Positions 19,965-29,012 of a DNA stretch of 58,756 bases are shown here, piece after piece (position 1 is the first letter of the stretch; the number at the start of each line of letters is the position of its first letter). Under the pieces are notes generated by a model. That model was not told the DNA's origin. It was given only the letters and a program-made list of their open reading frames with translations, and searched no databases. Origin of the DNA: Candidatus Daviesbacteria bacterium RIFCSPLOWO2_01_FULL_39_23 (GTDB lineage Bacteria > Patescibacteriota > Microgenomatia > Daviesbacterales > UBA10151); the NCBI GenBank assembly GCA_001776935.1, contig MFDN01000011.1:1-58756 (forward strand). Reading direction: 5' to 3'. The position numbers were made by a program, and so were the translations under genes.

Positions 19965-20459
19965 TTAAACTTTTAGGAAATTACCCACTATTAAACCTAC
20001 TGCTGTTGCCACTCCGCCGATTATAAGCATTTCCGTTGCACTCCTGAAAGCCTGATCTTTTACTATTTTGCCTTTTAAATAGCCCACTATAAAAAGACTT
20101 ACAAGTGCTGCAACAATGCTGACAGGCCGGGCATTATCAATGGGAAAAAGTAAAAATGGCAGAATTGGAATTAAGCCTGCCAATAAATAGGAGAAAAACA
20201 TAAGAATTGCCCCTATAACCAAACTGTCTTTATGCTTATGCTTTTTATCCAGTTGATGCACAGCTTTTTCTGCAGAATATTCGCCTGCCGCCATGGAAGA
20301 AGCCTCAACTGAAACTGCCACAAAAGAAGCTAAAATAATAATTGCAGGATTTGACACTCCGGCAGAAATCCCCACCACCACCCCGGTTGTAGAAACCAGC
20401 CCATCCTGCACCCCAAACATAATGCTCCTGAAATAATCCTCATGCAGCTTAAAATTCAT
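19965..20459 (-). CDS. VIT1/CCC1-family membrane transporter
   Basis: FGVQDGLVSTTGVVVGISAG...VAVSVEASSMAAGEYSAEKA. Confidence 0.88.
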   Translation of the reverse strand: MNFKLHEDYFRSIMFGVQDGLVSTTGVVVGISAGVSNPAIIILASFVAVSVEASSMAAGEYSAEKAVHQLDKKHKHKDSLVIGAILMFFSYLLAGLIPILPFLLFPIDNARPVSIVAALVSLFIVGYLKGKIVKDQAFRSATEMLIIGGVATAVGLIVGNFLKV

Positions 20460-20464
20460 TTTCT

Positions 20465-20686
20465 CTATTTAATTCTATCAAATTCCTTTTGAGTTATTCC
20501 CATCTGATTAAGAATACTTTTAATAGTTCCTGATTTAATTTCATGGTGATGGGGAATAATACACGTTTTCTTTTTATTTTCATTCCACCAGATTTCGTGA
20601 GTGCCGCCGGTATTTCTTCTGAAAACAAATCCTGCTTTGCGGACTTTTTTGATTAATTCCCGATAAGTAAAAGGTCTGAATGTCAT
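20465..20686 (-). CDS. hicA: HicA-family toxin
   Basis: ELIKKVRKAGFVFRRNTGGTHEIWW...CIIPHHHEIKSGTIKSILNQMGIT. Confidence 0.9.
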   Translation of the reverse strand: MTFRPFTYRELIKKVRKAGFVFRRNTGGTHEIWWNENKKKTCIIPHHHEIKSGTIKSILNQMGITQKEFDRIK

Positions 20687-20952
20687 GTAGCTACAATTAC
20701 AGGTAACGTAAGAGGAGTTGTAACACTTTTTTCTTTTTGCGTCTTTAGAGGGATCCTTAAACCTTCTTCTTTGTATAATTCAATAAGGGATTGCGCAACA
20801 GCCGTAATCTCCAAGACAGCTTCATCAACTGTATCTCCCTGAGCAAAACAGTCTGACCATTTGGGACAAGTCACAACATATCCCCCTTCTTTTTGAGGCT
20901 CAATTTTAATCGGTAACTCATATTCTGAAACTTTTTTGGTTTGCTTTAACAT
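20683..20952 (-). CDS. hicB: HicB-family antitoxin
   Basis: GGYVVTCPKWSDCFAQGDTVDEAVLEITAVAQSLIELY. Confidence 0.85.
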   Translation of the reverse strand: MLKQTKKVSEYELPIKIEPQKEGGYVVTCPKWSDCFAQGDTVDEAVLEITAVAQSLIELYKEEGLRIPLKTQKEKSVTTPLTLPVIVAT

Positions 20953-20980
20953 AGGCTAATTTTACCATAAAATCCGTGCT

Positions 20981-21229
20981 TCAATCCATCTTCAATTTAT
21001 TAATAACCTGATATGACTTCTTCTCTAAAGAGAATTCCGTATTTTTGTCATACAAGGCCTGAACACCACAGTGAGAACATGCACGGTTGCAATCCCTGTT
21101 TATCTCAAAAACAAAATACCTATGCTCGTTTCTTGACGCTTGTCTCAATGCTCCCAAGGTTTGTAAATGCTTTTGGATTTCAGGCATGAGTGAGATTATT
21201 ACATTACAGCCTGTATTGTGCAATCTCAC
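20981..21229 (-). pseudogene. truncated radical-SAM-like protein (N-terminal CxxxCxxC only)
   Basis: HYFVFEINRDCNRACSHCGVQ followed by early stop; GTG start at 21229 or ATG at 21187. Confidence 0.5.
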
Positions 21230-21230
21230 A

Positions 21231-21260
21231 ACATTAACCCTACGGTCGTAATATTAATGT
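21231..21260 (-). promoter_or_regulatory. 30-bp near-palindrome, copy 4 of 4
   Basis: acattaaccctacggtcgtaatattaatgt. Confidence 0.8.
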
Positions 21261-21339
21261 GAACATAGAATAAGAGAAGATCCAGTATTTAAGCTATCCG
21301 ATTTTGCGATTTAGGCTTATTTTATATATAATCCCACCC

Positions 21340-22728
21340 ATGGTTGAAACAAATGGATCAAAAACAGTATCTTTAACTAACCTGCAGAATTTCTGGCGAG
21401 AAAAATTACCGGCTGAAACAGAGGAAAAAGGAACAATTACTCCAGTGGGTATTATTCTTTATGCAGGAAAGAATAAGATGGTTATGATTGGATCACGCAC
21501 TGATGGCGAATTCAAGCAAGCCTTAGCCTGCAGCTATCGGGATACCCCTGAAGGTTTTGACCCGAATCAAGTTTTTGATGGCAAAAGTCGGGTTTTAGAC
21601 TTAAGCAATTATGAACAATTACAAGTTGAGCAGGTAAGTTTTGCTGCAGTACATATGGCAACTTTTAGATCTATCCGTTCCCTGCCTTCCGTCAATATCA
21701 GAATCCCAACCATAAACACTCTAAACAGCAACAAAGGAATTGTTAATGTTGACGAACTTGAGGTGCTGAGATTCTTTGCCGGAGAAACTGACGGAGGTAT
21801 AGCTGTTTTTTCCGGAGCCAATCTCCCTGAAGATAATGCCTTAGTTCTGGGAAGAAATACTAATGGCGGTAAATGTGGAATAGCTTTGTTTATGTATCCG
21901 GACATTAACCCCGTCACGGCATTAGATATTTTTGATTCTGTAACCGGATTATATTCCTTTGTTAAAGAGTTGAATAAAGAACTTAGCGCTTCCCGCATCC
22001 CTTTGCAAATACAATCTTTAGCTGCCTATGATCGTGGCCTAAAAAATGGAATATTCAATTTTGAAGGAGTAGATGTAAGGGAAGAAATATTCAGAACACA
22101 AATTATTGCTAATGCCAGATTACATGCAGCAAGCTTAAAAAGTCATCAGTCTCAATATATGGAATTTTTACATACTCACCTACCTGATTTAGGTACACAA
22201 AATTTGGCACGACGTTTCAGAACTTTTCTAATGAAAGATTATAAAAACCTACAGGCATTAGCTGATGAATCAATTGATAGGCTAATATTAGGGGGACAAG
22301 TTCAGGATAAGCCTCTAATCCAACCTATATCTGAAGCAGACAGAAAGGAAAAGAATAAAAATTTCTTTTTAAATCTAAAAACCTCTGCAGCCAGGGATAT
22401 ATGGCAAAAGGTTGGTACAGCTTATGACAATAATGATCCTTACTATGGTTCTAATAGGTGGAATTTCTTAATAGAATTAATTAATTTTGTAGCAAATATC
22501 ACGACTTCAGACGAAATTGATGATGCTATCGTTTCACTGGAGAAATTGGAGAAATCAAAATTCAATCACATTTATCTTAATTATGAGTTGGATATGAAAG
22601 ATCCAATAAATAGAATCAAGGAGTCTTACGGTCACGGCCATAAAGTTGAGGAACTATTTCAGTTCTTAATGGCAGAAGTACTGGAAAAGAAAAAAACAAA
22701 AGCACCTCAAATAGCTCCAACATCTTAA
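21340..22728 (+). CDS. hypothetical protein (track ORF begins 21304; start MVETNGS preferred)
   Basis: Long uninterrupted ORF, TATAAT shortly upstream of ATG. Confidence 0.7.
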   Translation: MVETNGSKTVSLTNLQNFWREKLPAETEEKGTITPVGIILYAGKNKMVMIGSRTDGEFKQALACSYRDTPEGFDPNQVFDGKSRVLDLSNYEQLQVEQVSFAAVHMATFRSIRSLPSVNIRIPTINTLNSNKGIVNVDELEVLRFFAGETDGGIAVFSGANLPEDNALVLGRNTNGGKCGIALFMYPDINPVTALDIFDSVTGLYSFVKELNKELSASRIPLQIQSLAAYDRGLKNGIFNFEGVDVREEIFRTQIIANARLHAASLKSHQSQYMEFLHTHLPDLGTQNLARRFRTFLMKDYKNLQALADESIDRLILGGQVQDKPLIQPISEADRKEKNKNFFLNLKTSAARDIWQKVGTAYDNNDPYYGSNRWNFLIELINFVANITTSDEIDDAIVSLEKLEKSKFNHIYLNYELDMKDPINRIKESYGHGHKVEELFQFLMAEVLEKKKTKAPQIAPTS

Positions 22729-22812
22729 AAGACAAAATTATCACGGTTGTTCGTGATATCACTTAATGATATTGACAACTGATATCATTTTTATGATATA
22801 ATAAAAATTACC

Positions 22813-23085
22813 ATGCTAAATACTTTTATCCCGGCCAGAAAACTGCAAAAATCTTATAAGTCCGTTATCAATACTGTTAAAACAAAAAAACAGGCTGTGG
22901 TTTTAACAACCGGCGGCGAACCACAGGCTGCAATTGTCAGCCTGGAAGACTTACAGGAGCTTGAGCAGGCTAAAACAAAACAGGCTGCTTTGGACATGCT
23001 TGAGCTGGCAACCGAAGCCAGGGAAGAACTAAAACGTCTACCATCTAATCTGCGTAAACAGGCAGATAAGATTCTCTATGGTTAA
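22813..23085 (+). CDS. Phd/YefM-family antitoxin
   Basis: MLNTFIPARKLQKSYKSVINTVKTKKQAVVLTTGGEPQAAIVSLEDL; upstream TGATATCA repeats. Confidence 0.85.
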   Translation: MLNTFIPARKLQKSYKSVINTVKTKKQAVVLTTGGEPQAAIVSLEDLQELEQAKTKQAALDMLELATEAREELKRLPSNLRKQADKILYG

Positions 23086-23500
23086 AACAGTGATAGTTGA
23101 TTCCGATGCAATATTTGCCCTCTATAATCCCAATGACCCATTAAATAAAAAGGCAACCCAAACTTTCCGGTCTCTTATTACCGGGGGCTATCAACTCCTT
23201 TACCCTACTTCAGTTATTTTTGAAGTGATTTCACTGTTCCAGCGGGTTTTGCCTGCTCCCACTGTCACAACTAAGCTCATAGAGATGATTAAAAAAGACA
23301 ATTTGCTAATCTATATTGTTGATACGGAGATTTTAAAGAAAGCCGCAGCCATTTTTGATCCGGCCGGCAGCAAAAAAAATACCCTGATAGATTGTTCCGT
23401 AGTTGCTGTAGCTAAAAAAATCAAAGCAGACGGAGTGTTTGCCTATGATGAATTCTACATCAAACAGGGTTTAAAGCCGGCAGAGGATTTGTTAAAATAA
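23078..23500 (+). CDS. PIN-domain (VapC-like) toxin
   Basis: VIVDSDAIFALYNPNDP...NTLIDCSVVAVAKKIKADGVFAYDEFYIKQGL. Confidence 0.88.
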   Translation: MVKTVIVDSDAIFALYNPNDPLNKKATQTFRSLITGGYQLLYPTSVIFEVISLFQRVLPAPTVTTKLIEMIKKDNLLIYIVDTEILKKAAAIFDPAGSKKNTLIDCSVVAVAKKIKADGVFAYDEFYIKQGLKPAEDLLK

Positions 23501-23505
23501 TACAA

Positions 23506-25608
23506 ATGTGGGATAAGGTAATCAGTTACAGCTTCTACTTGCTCTTTTTGCTAACCCCTCTTTTTTGGACTTCGTTAAACTTTGAACTTTTTGAATTCAA
23601 TAAGATGATTTTAGTTTATGCTTTTACAGTTCTTATTGTCGGAGCATGGCTTTTAAAATCTATTGACGATAAACGATTAGTTATAAAACGAACACCTCTG
23701 GATATTCCTTTACTTTTATTTTTAGGGGCAAATATTTTATCCACTATTTTTTCTATTGACCGCCATACATCCATTTGGGGCTATTATTCCCGCTCAAACG
23801 GCGGCCTTCTATCCTTAATCTCATATCTTCTTTTATATTGGGCATTTGTTTCCAATATGGATTTCCAAAAGGTAAAAACAATCCTTAAATTTGGGTTGGC
23901 TTCCGGTTTTTTGATTTCCCTCTGGGCAATATCCGAACATTTAGGGGTCTCGCCTTCCTGCGTAATTTTGCGGGGGGAATTTAATGCCAGCTGCTGGGTC
24001 CAACAGGTTCAGGAAAGGGTATTTGCTACGTTAGGCCAGCCCAACTGGCTGGCCAGCTATCTTGCAATGCTGATCTTTCCCGCTCTTTATTTCTTCTTAA
24101 CTGCAACGAAAAAATCATTGTACATTGTACATTTTACATTGTTAATTACCTTCTACCTTGCTTTCACTTTCACCTATTCCCGCGGACCAACACTGGGACT
24201 AATAGGAGGGATTGTGGTATTTTTGGTGTTATATCTTTTACGTCATCCTGAGGGCAAAGCCCGAAGGATCTCTGAACTAGTTTCAGATGCTCGCATACGC
24301 GCGAGATTCTTCTCTTCGCTCAGAATGACACAAGTAAGTATTATCATAATCTCTTTCTTAATTATTAATCTTCTTTTTGGTTCAGCCTTAACTTCTTTTA
24401 GATTAATCTCCAAATTTGCAGCACCAGCTCGACCCGGCATTACCTTGCCTGCCGCACCTTCCAGAGGGACCCAACTTGAGACCGGCGGCACAGAATCCGG
24501 CCAGATCAGGTTTATTGTATGGAAAGGTGCTTTAGATATCTTTAAGAACTATCCTATTTTTGGTTCAGGATTGGAAAGCTTTGCCCAAATTTACTACCAA
24601 TACCGGCCAGTGGAACACAATATCACTTCTGAATGGGACTTTTTATACAATAAGGCACACAATGAATACCTTAACTATTTGGCAACTACAGGAATAATAG
24701 GCTTTGGAACTTATATGATAGTTATTGGTGTCTTCATTCTCTGGAGTATTAAGTATTATGTATTAAGTATTAAGGGAAAAGACATTAAAACCCATAATAC
24801 ATACTACTTACTACTCACTACCAGCTTGCTTGCAAGCTATATTTCCTACCTAATCTACAACTTCTTCCTTTTTTCCGTAGTTATTATTGCTGTTTTCTTC
24901 TACCTTTTTCCAGCCCTTGTTTTTGTTGCAACAGAATCTACAAGCATCCTGAATCTGCCTAAAAAACTATACCCTATACGCTATACCCTATACGCTATTA
25001 TTTACCGCCGTCCTTTCTATACCCAGGCAGCCAAAGGTATTGTTGCATTTCTTACACTCTTTTTCCTATATTCGCTTTTCCAGCTTTGGTACGCAGATAC
25101 TTTATTTGCCAAAGGCGAAAGGGCTCAAGACGCTGGCAATCCGGGAGCAGCTTATGATTTGCTTGCATTTGCTTCAATCTTAAACAAAGGAGAACCATTT
25201 TATAGGTCTGAACTGGCATTTGCGGCAGCTCAGGCAGCAGCTGCTTTAAAAGAAACTGATGCCACTTTATCAGGACAACTAAAAGATGAGGCAAACTTAC
25301 ATACTGAAAAGGTCCTAAAGGAAAATCCCAGAAATGTTTCTTATCTCCGCACAGCTGTCAGAACCTATTTTGAACTCTCTTTAATTGATAATGCCTTTAC
25401 AGACAAAGCTCTGCAAGCTTTAGATAAAAGCATTAGACTTGCTCCAACCGACCCAAAGCTTTTGTATAATAAAGCACTCATTCTAGAATCCATCGGTAAA
25501 AAAGATGAGTCTATCGAAACCCTAAGGCAGACCTTAAAATTAAAGCCCAATTATCTGGAAGCAGTCGCACAACTCCAAGAAGCAACAAAGTCCGGTGACG
25601 CAAAATGA
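23506..25608 (+). CDS. O-antigen ligase (Wzy)-family membrane protein with C-terminal TPR-like region
   Basis: Multi-TM, FGSGLESFAQIYYQYRP..HNEYLNYLATTGIIGFG, C-terminal TPR pattern. Confidence 0.85.
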   Translation: MWDKVISYSFYLLFLLTPLFWTSLNFELFEFNKMILVYAFTVLIVGAWLLKSIDDKRLVIKRTPLDIPLLLFLGANILSTIFSIDRHTSIWGYYSRSNGGLLSLISYLLLYWAFVSNMDFQKVKTILKFGLASGFLISLWAISEHLGVSPSCVILRGEFNASCWVQQVQERVFATLGQPNWLASYLAMLIFPALYFFLTATKKSLYIVHFTLLITFYLAFTFTYSRGPTLGLIGGIVVFLVLYLLRHPEGKARRISELVSDARIRARFFSSLRMTQVSIIIISFLIINLLFGSALTSFRLISKFAAPARPGITLPAAPSRGTQLETGGTESGQIRFIVWKGALDIFKNYPIFGSGLESFAQIYYQYRPVEHNITSEWDFLYNKAHNEYLNYLATTGIIGFGTYMIVIGVFILWSIKYYVLSIKGKDIKTHNTYYLLLTTSLLASYISYLIYNFFLFSVVIIAVFFYLFPALVFVATESTSILNLPKKLYPIRYTLYAIIYRRPFYTQAAKGIVAFLTLFFLYSLFQLWYADTLFAKGERAQDAGNPGAAYDLLAFASILNKGEPFYRSELAFAAAQAAAALKETDATLSGQLKDEANLHTEKVLKENPRNVSYLRTAVRTYFELSLIDNAFTDKALQALDKSIRLAPTDPKLLYNKALILESIGKKDESIETLRQTLKLKPNYLEAVAQLQEATKSGDAK
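24242..24330 (+). repeat. Family A palindromic repeat element, in frame inside the O-antigen ligase ORF
   Basis: gtcatcctgag...gaaggatctc...gagattcttc...ctcagaatgac; ends are inverted GTCATYCTGAG. Confidence 0.85.
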
Positions 25609-25889
25609 AGTCTATTAAGACTGCAATAGCAGAGGCCAAATTTAAAGACCGCCCTAAAAATATTTCTAAGGAATTTCAAATGTATGGAGTTTATTTGGCA
25701 GAAAGCCTGCAGGATACAAAGCACTATTCTCTCTATATGAAACTGGCAAAAAATTATAACAGAGCTATCCTTGAAGAAGCTTTAAACTATACCAAAGGTT
25801 ATACTGCGGCCAAATCCAAAGCCCGCGTTTTTATGTGGAGGCTCGGCCAACTTAGAAAAGAAACCCATAATCTGGAAAATATACGGTAA
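25605..25889 (+). CDS. hypothetical protein
   Basis: 94 aa, overlaps upstream stop codon. Confidence 0.6.
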   Translation: MKSIKTAIAEAKFKDRPKNISKEFQMYGVYLAESLQDTKHYSLYMKLAKNYNRAILEEALNYTKGYTAAKSKARVFMWRLGQLRKETHNLENIR

Positions 25890-25908
25890 AAATGGTAAAC
25901 TTGAGCCT

Positions 25909-26436
25909 ATGAATGTTGTTAAAGCGCCTGATGAACGGCTTCGGGTTCAAACCAAACCCGTAAAAAAAATAAATAACGGACTTATTAAAACTTTAGAAGA
26001 AATGGTTAAATTAACCAAAACCTTCAAAGATCCTGAGGGGGTTGGTCTTGCTGCTACCCAGGTTGGGCTTGAAGGCAGTTTTTTCGTGGCCAAAGACACC
26101 GATCCGCCAGCTGGCGGATTCATATCTGTCATTAATCCCAAGATTATCTCTTTTGGCAAAAGGACAAAAAAATATTTCGAAGGATGCTTATCTGTTCCCA
26201 ATATGTGGGGCGAAGTCAGACGGGCTTTACAGATTAAAGTTTCTTATCAGGATACATCCGGAAAAACCGTTACAGCCTCTTTAAAAGGAGTTCCTGCATG
26301 GATTTTCCAACACGAAATAGATCATTTAAACGGAATATTATTTTCAGACAGATGTTTGGAACAAAAAGGCAGGTTTTATAAATTTACAGGCAAAGATAAA
26401 ACAGGAACAGATACATTTCAGGAGGTGACACTTTAG
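25909..26436 (+). CDS. def: peptide deformylase
   Basis: GVGLAATQVG, FEGCLSVPNMWG, QHEIDHLNGILF. Confidence 0.96.
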   Translation: MNVVKAPDERLRVQTKPVKKINNGLIKTLEEMVKLTKTFKDPEGVGLAATQVGLEGSFFVAKDTDPPAGGFISVINPKIISFGKRTKKYFEGCLSVPNMWGEVRRALQIKVSYQDTSGKTVTASLKGVPAWIFQHEIDHLNGILFSDRCLEQKGRFYKFTGKDKTGTDTFQEVTL

Positions 26437-26437
26437 T

Positions 26438-26558
26438 GTCATCCTGAGGGCGAAGCCCGAAGGATCTCTCAACTTGTTTGAGATTTCTTGCATACGCAAG
26501 AGATTCTTCGCTCGCCTCGCTATCGCTTTGGCGAAGCGGGCTAATCGCTCAGAATGAC
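26438..26558 (+). repeat. Family A palindromic repeat element between def and fmt
   Basis: gtcatcctgagggcgaagcccgaaggatctc...gagattcttcgct...ctcagaatgac. Confidence 0.88.
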
Positions 26559-26561
26559 TTT

Positions 26562-27263
26562 ATGAAAGATTTAAAAGTAACTTTTCTAGGAACACCGCCA
26601 TTTGTTCAACCTATTCAGGATACCCTGGTTAAACATTTTACCCTTGTTGAATCACTTAACAACACTGATTTAGGAGTAATTGCTGCTTACGGGAAAATTC
26701 TCACTCCGCAAGAACTAAATACCCCAAAATATGGCTGTATAAATATCCATCCTTCGCTTTTACCCAAATACCGGGGGCCTTCACCTATCCAACAAGCCAT
26801 CTTAAACGGCGATGAAACCTCCGGCATCACTATTATAAAAATGGATGCAGAAATAGATCACGGACCCATAATTTATCAAGAGACATTAGGGCTTTCAGAT
26901 AAGGATAATTTTGATATTTTGAGTAAAAAAATGTTTCTTCGGGCAAGTGAGGTTTTACCCAAAGTTATTACAGATTTTATATCAGGAAAAATTAAACTTA
27001 TGTCACAAGATGACACTAAGGCAACTTACTGCTCAATTCTAAGCCGGGAAAGTGGCTATTTTGATATACAAAATCCTCCATCACCGGAAAAATTGGATAA
27101 AATGATCCGGGCATATTATCCCTGGCCAGGAGTTTGGACGCGCTGGAACAATAAAATTGTTAAATTCTATCCTGATGGAAAAATCCAAATGGAAGGAAAA
27201 AAAGTATTACCCTTAAAAGACTTTCTCAACGGCTACCCTGATTTTCCCCTAAAATGTATGTAA
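26562..27263 (+). CDS. fmt: methionyl-tRNA formyltransferase, short form (track ORF from 26478 includes repeat sequence)
   Basis: VTFLGTPPFVQ, INIHPSLLPKYRGPSPIQQAILNGDETSGITI. Confidence 0.93.
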   Translation: MKDLKVTFLGTPPFVQPIQDTLVKHFTLVESLNNTDLGVIAAYGKILTPQELNTPKYGCINIHPSLLPKYRGPSPIQQAILNGDETSGITIIKMDAEIDHGPIIYQETLGLSDKDNFDILSKKMFLRASEVLPKVITDFISGKIKLMSQDDTKATYCSILSRESGYFDIQNPPSPEKLDKMIRAYYPWPGVWTRWNNKIVKFYPDGKIQMEGKKVLPLKDFLNGYPDFPLKCM

Positions 27264-27270
27264 ACTACGA

Positions 27271-27519
27271 TTAGACTGAAACAGGAGGAGTTTGAGAAAT
27301 GGTTTCAGACTTAGTTTGAGATTGTAAACTCTTTTTAACTGTTCTTAAGCATTTTGTACAATATTTTTCACCTTTGAAAACATGCAAATTAGCCTTTTGT
27401 GTCCTTTTGTGAATCGGCGCTCGAAGAGCCCAGGTACCACCGGCTCCGGAAGAACCTTTCTTGTGCCTTGAAAAACTCACAGTATTTTTACCTTTTCTAC
27501 ACCGAATACATACTAACAT
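27271..27519 (-). CDS. rpmB: 50S ribosomal protein bL28 (track ORF to 27555; start MLVCIRC preferred)
   Basis: CIRCRKGKNTVSFSRHKKG...APIHKRTQKANLHVFKGEKYCTKCLRTVKK, CxxC...CxxC. Confidence 0.75.
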   Translation of the reverse strand: MLVCIRCRKGKNTVSFSRHKKGSSGAGGTWALRAPIHKRTQKANLHVFKGEKYCTKCLRTVKKSLQSQTKSETISQTPPVSV

Positions 27520-27639
27520 GTGGTAGACTATAACAAATAAAGCACCAAATCTCAAGCACCAAGTGCCATATTTTTTGAAAATTGATTATTGAAACTTGTT
27601 TGGAAAACTTGTAATTTATATTTTGTAATTTAATTTATT

Positions 27640-28275
27640 ATGCCGGAATTTTTTGCTTTATCTATAATAGTTTTACTTTTTTCAGTAATCCTGCATGAAG
27701 TCATGCACGGATGGGTGGCTTTAAAATTCGGAGATCATACTGCAGAGCGCGCCGGACGCTTAACCTTAAACCCCATCCCTCACATTGACCTTTTTGGCAC
27801 AATTTTGCTGCCTGCGCTTTTAATTTTCACAGGTTCTCCGATTCTTTTCGGCTGGGCAAAACCGGTTCCTGTTAATCCCTTAAATTTTACAAACCTTAGA
27901 AAAGGAGAGCTTTTGGTATCAGCAGCCGGGATTTTAGCAAATTTTGGGCTGGCTATTGTTGCATCTTTAATTTATCATTTCTTAAACGCCTTACCGCAGA
28001 CTTTTCCTCCTATTGTAGGATCAGTTCTGCGGTTTACCATTATGATTAATCTGGTTTTGGGGATTTTTAACCTGTTTCCGATTCCGCCTTTGGACGGCTC
28101 AAAGATACTGTTATCCCAGCTTCCCTTAAATTTGGCAAGGTCATTTCAAAGAATTGAGCCTTATGGGATTTTTATTCTTTTGATTCTACTGATGATTCCT
28201 TTTGGCGGATCTTCCCTGCTTCACACCATTCTAGGCTTTTTTGTGGGACTTTTCTCCGGATTTCTTGGATTTTAA
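27640..28275 (+). CDS. site-2 protease (M50) family membrane protease
   Basis: HEVMHGWVALKFGDHTA, GWAKPVPVNP, NLFPIPPLDGSKI. Confidence 0.93.
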   Translation: MPEFFALSIIVLLFSVILHEVMHGWVALKFGDHTAERAGRLTLNPIPHIDLFGTILLPALLIFTGSPILFGWAKPVPVNPLNFTNLRKGELLVSAAGILANFGLAIVASLIYHFLNALPQTFPPIVGSVLRFTIMINLVLGIFNLFPIPPLDGSKILLSQLPLNLARSFQRIEPYGIFILLILLMIPFGGSSLLHTILGFFVGLFSGFLGF

Positions 28276-28361
28276 GTAACTGCCCTGCATTTTTATGAAA
28301 AAGGACTTATTAAATACCGTATATATACAGCCAGGAAGTAATAAGCGTACGTCTATTTACA

Positions 28362-28793
28362 TTATTCTTCTATATAGACAAACTGACCTTGTTCATCAAA
28401 TTTAACGGATTTAAAAAGATTAAAAAAACCGTTCCTGCCTAATAATGGTGTCTGTTGTTGCGGACTGAAATCAACCTCTGTCTGATATTTAGTAGTACCA
28501 ATCCAAATATTTATACTTGATGAATATGCATCAATGATTACTTTTCCTATCCCAATTATTTGCTTAGGCTTAGTCTTCTTAAATTGAAGTCCTATAGAAG
28601 TGGCAAATCCTAAGGGAAATAAATTTCTATCAGAACCTGAATCTAACAAAGCATCAAAAGGAAGAGATATTGTCCCGTGATCTTTAGAAATTCTGATAGC
28701 AATCATAGGACGATAAATTTCTATTAATTTCTTATTGACAGGATCTATTCCAAACGGTTGAGGTATATAGGAATAACCAGTTACTTTACCCAT
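28362..28793 (-). CDS. retropepsin-like aspartyl protease family protein
   Basis: DALLDSGSDRNLFPLGFATSIGLQF, TPLLGRNGFFNLFKSVKFDE. Confidence 0.75.
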   Translation of the reverse strand: MGKVTGYSYIPQPFGIDPVNKKLIEIYRPMIAIRISKDHGTISLPFDALLDSGSDRNLFPLGFATSIGLQFKKTKPKQIIGIGKVIIDAYSSSINIWIGTTKYQTEVDFSPQQQTPLLGRNGFFNLFKSVKFDEQGQFVYIEE

Positions 28794-28798
28794 AATTG

Positions 28799-28978
28799 TT
28801 ATGGTGAAAGATAGGAATTCAGAGGAGGAACAAAATGAAGTATTACATCTTTTGTTTTTGTTTTTGCCAGACGCTTAAAAAGCCCATCAAGAGTTTTTGC
28901 TGCATCAATTACCTTACATCTATCCTGACTTAAGGCAATCCATTTATTTTCATATTTTAATAAAATACTTGCTTTCAT
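28799..28978 (-). CDS. 59-aa small protein (DUF5678-like), not in the supplied ORF track
   Basis: MKASILLKYENKWIALSQDRCKVIDAAKTLDGLFKRLAKTKTKDVILHFVPPLNSYLSP*; immediately upstream of the retropepsin-like gene. Confidence 0.65.
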   Translation of the reverse strand: MKASILLKYENKWIALSQDRCKVIDAAKTLDGLFKRLAKTKTKDVILHFVPPLNSYLSP

Positions 28979-29012
28979 ATTTTTAATTATACAACTTTTT
29001 TCGACAGGATAT

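Noticed and set aside
26478-26561. N-terminal extension of Fmt in the ORF track
   Set aside because: Translates Family A repeat sequence; Fmt homology starts at MKDLKVTFLG (26562).
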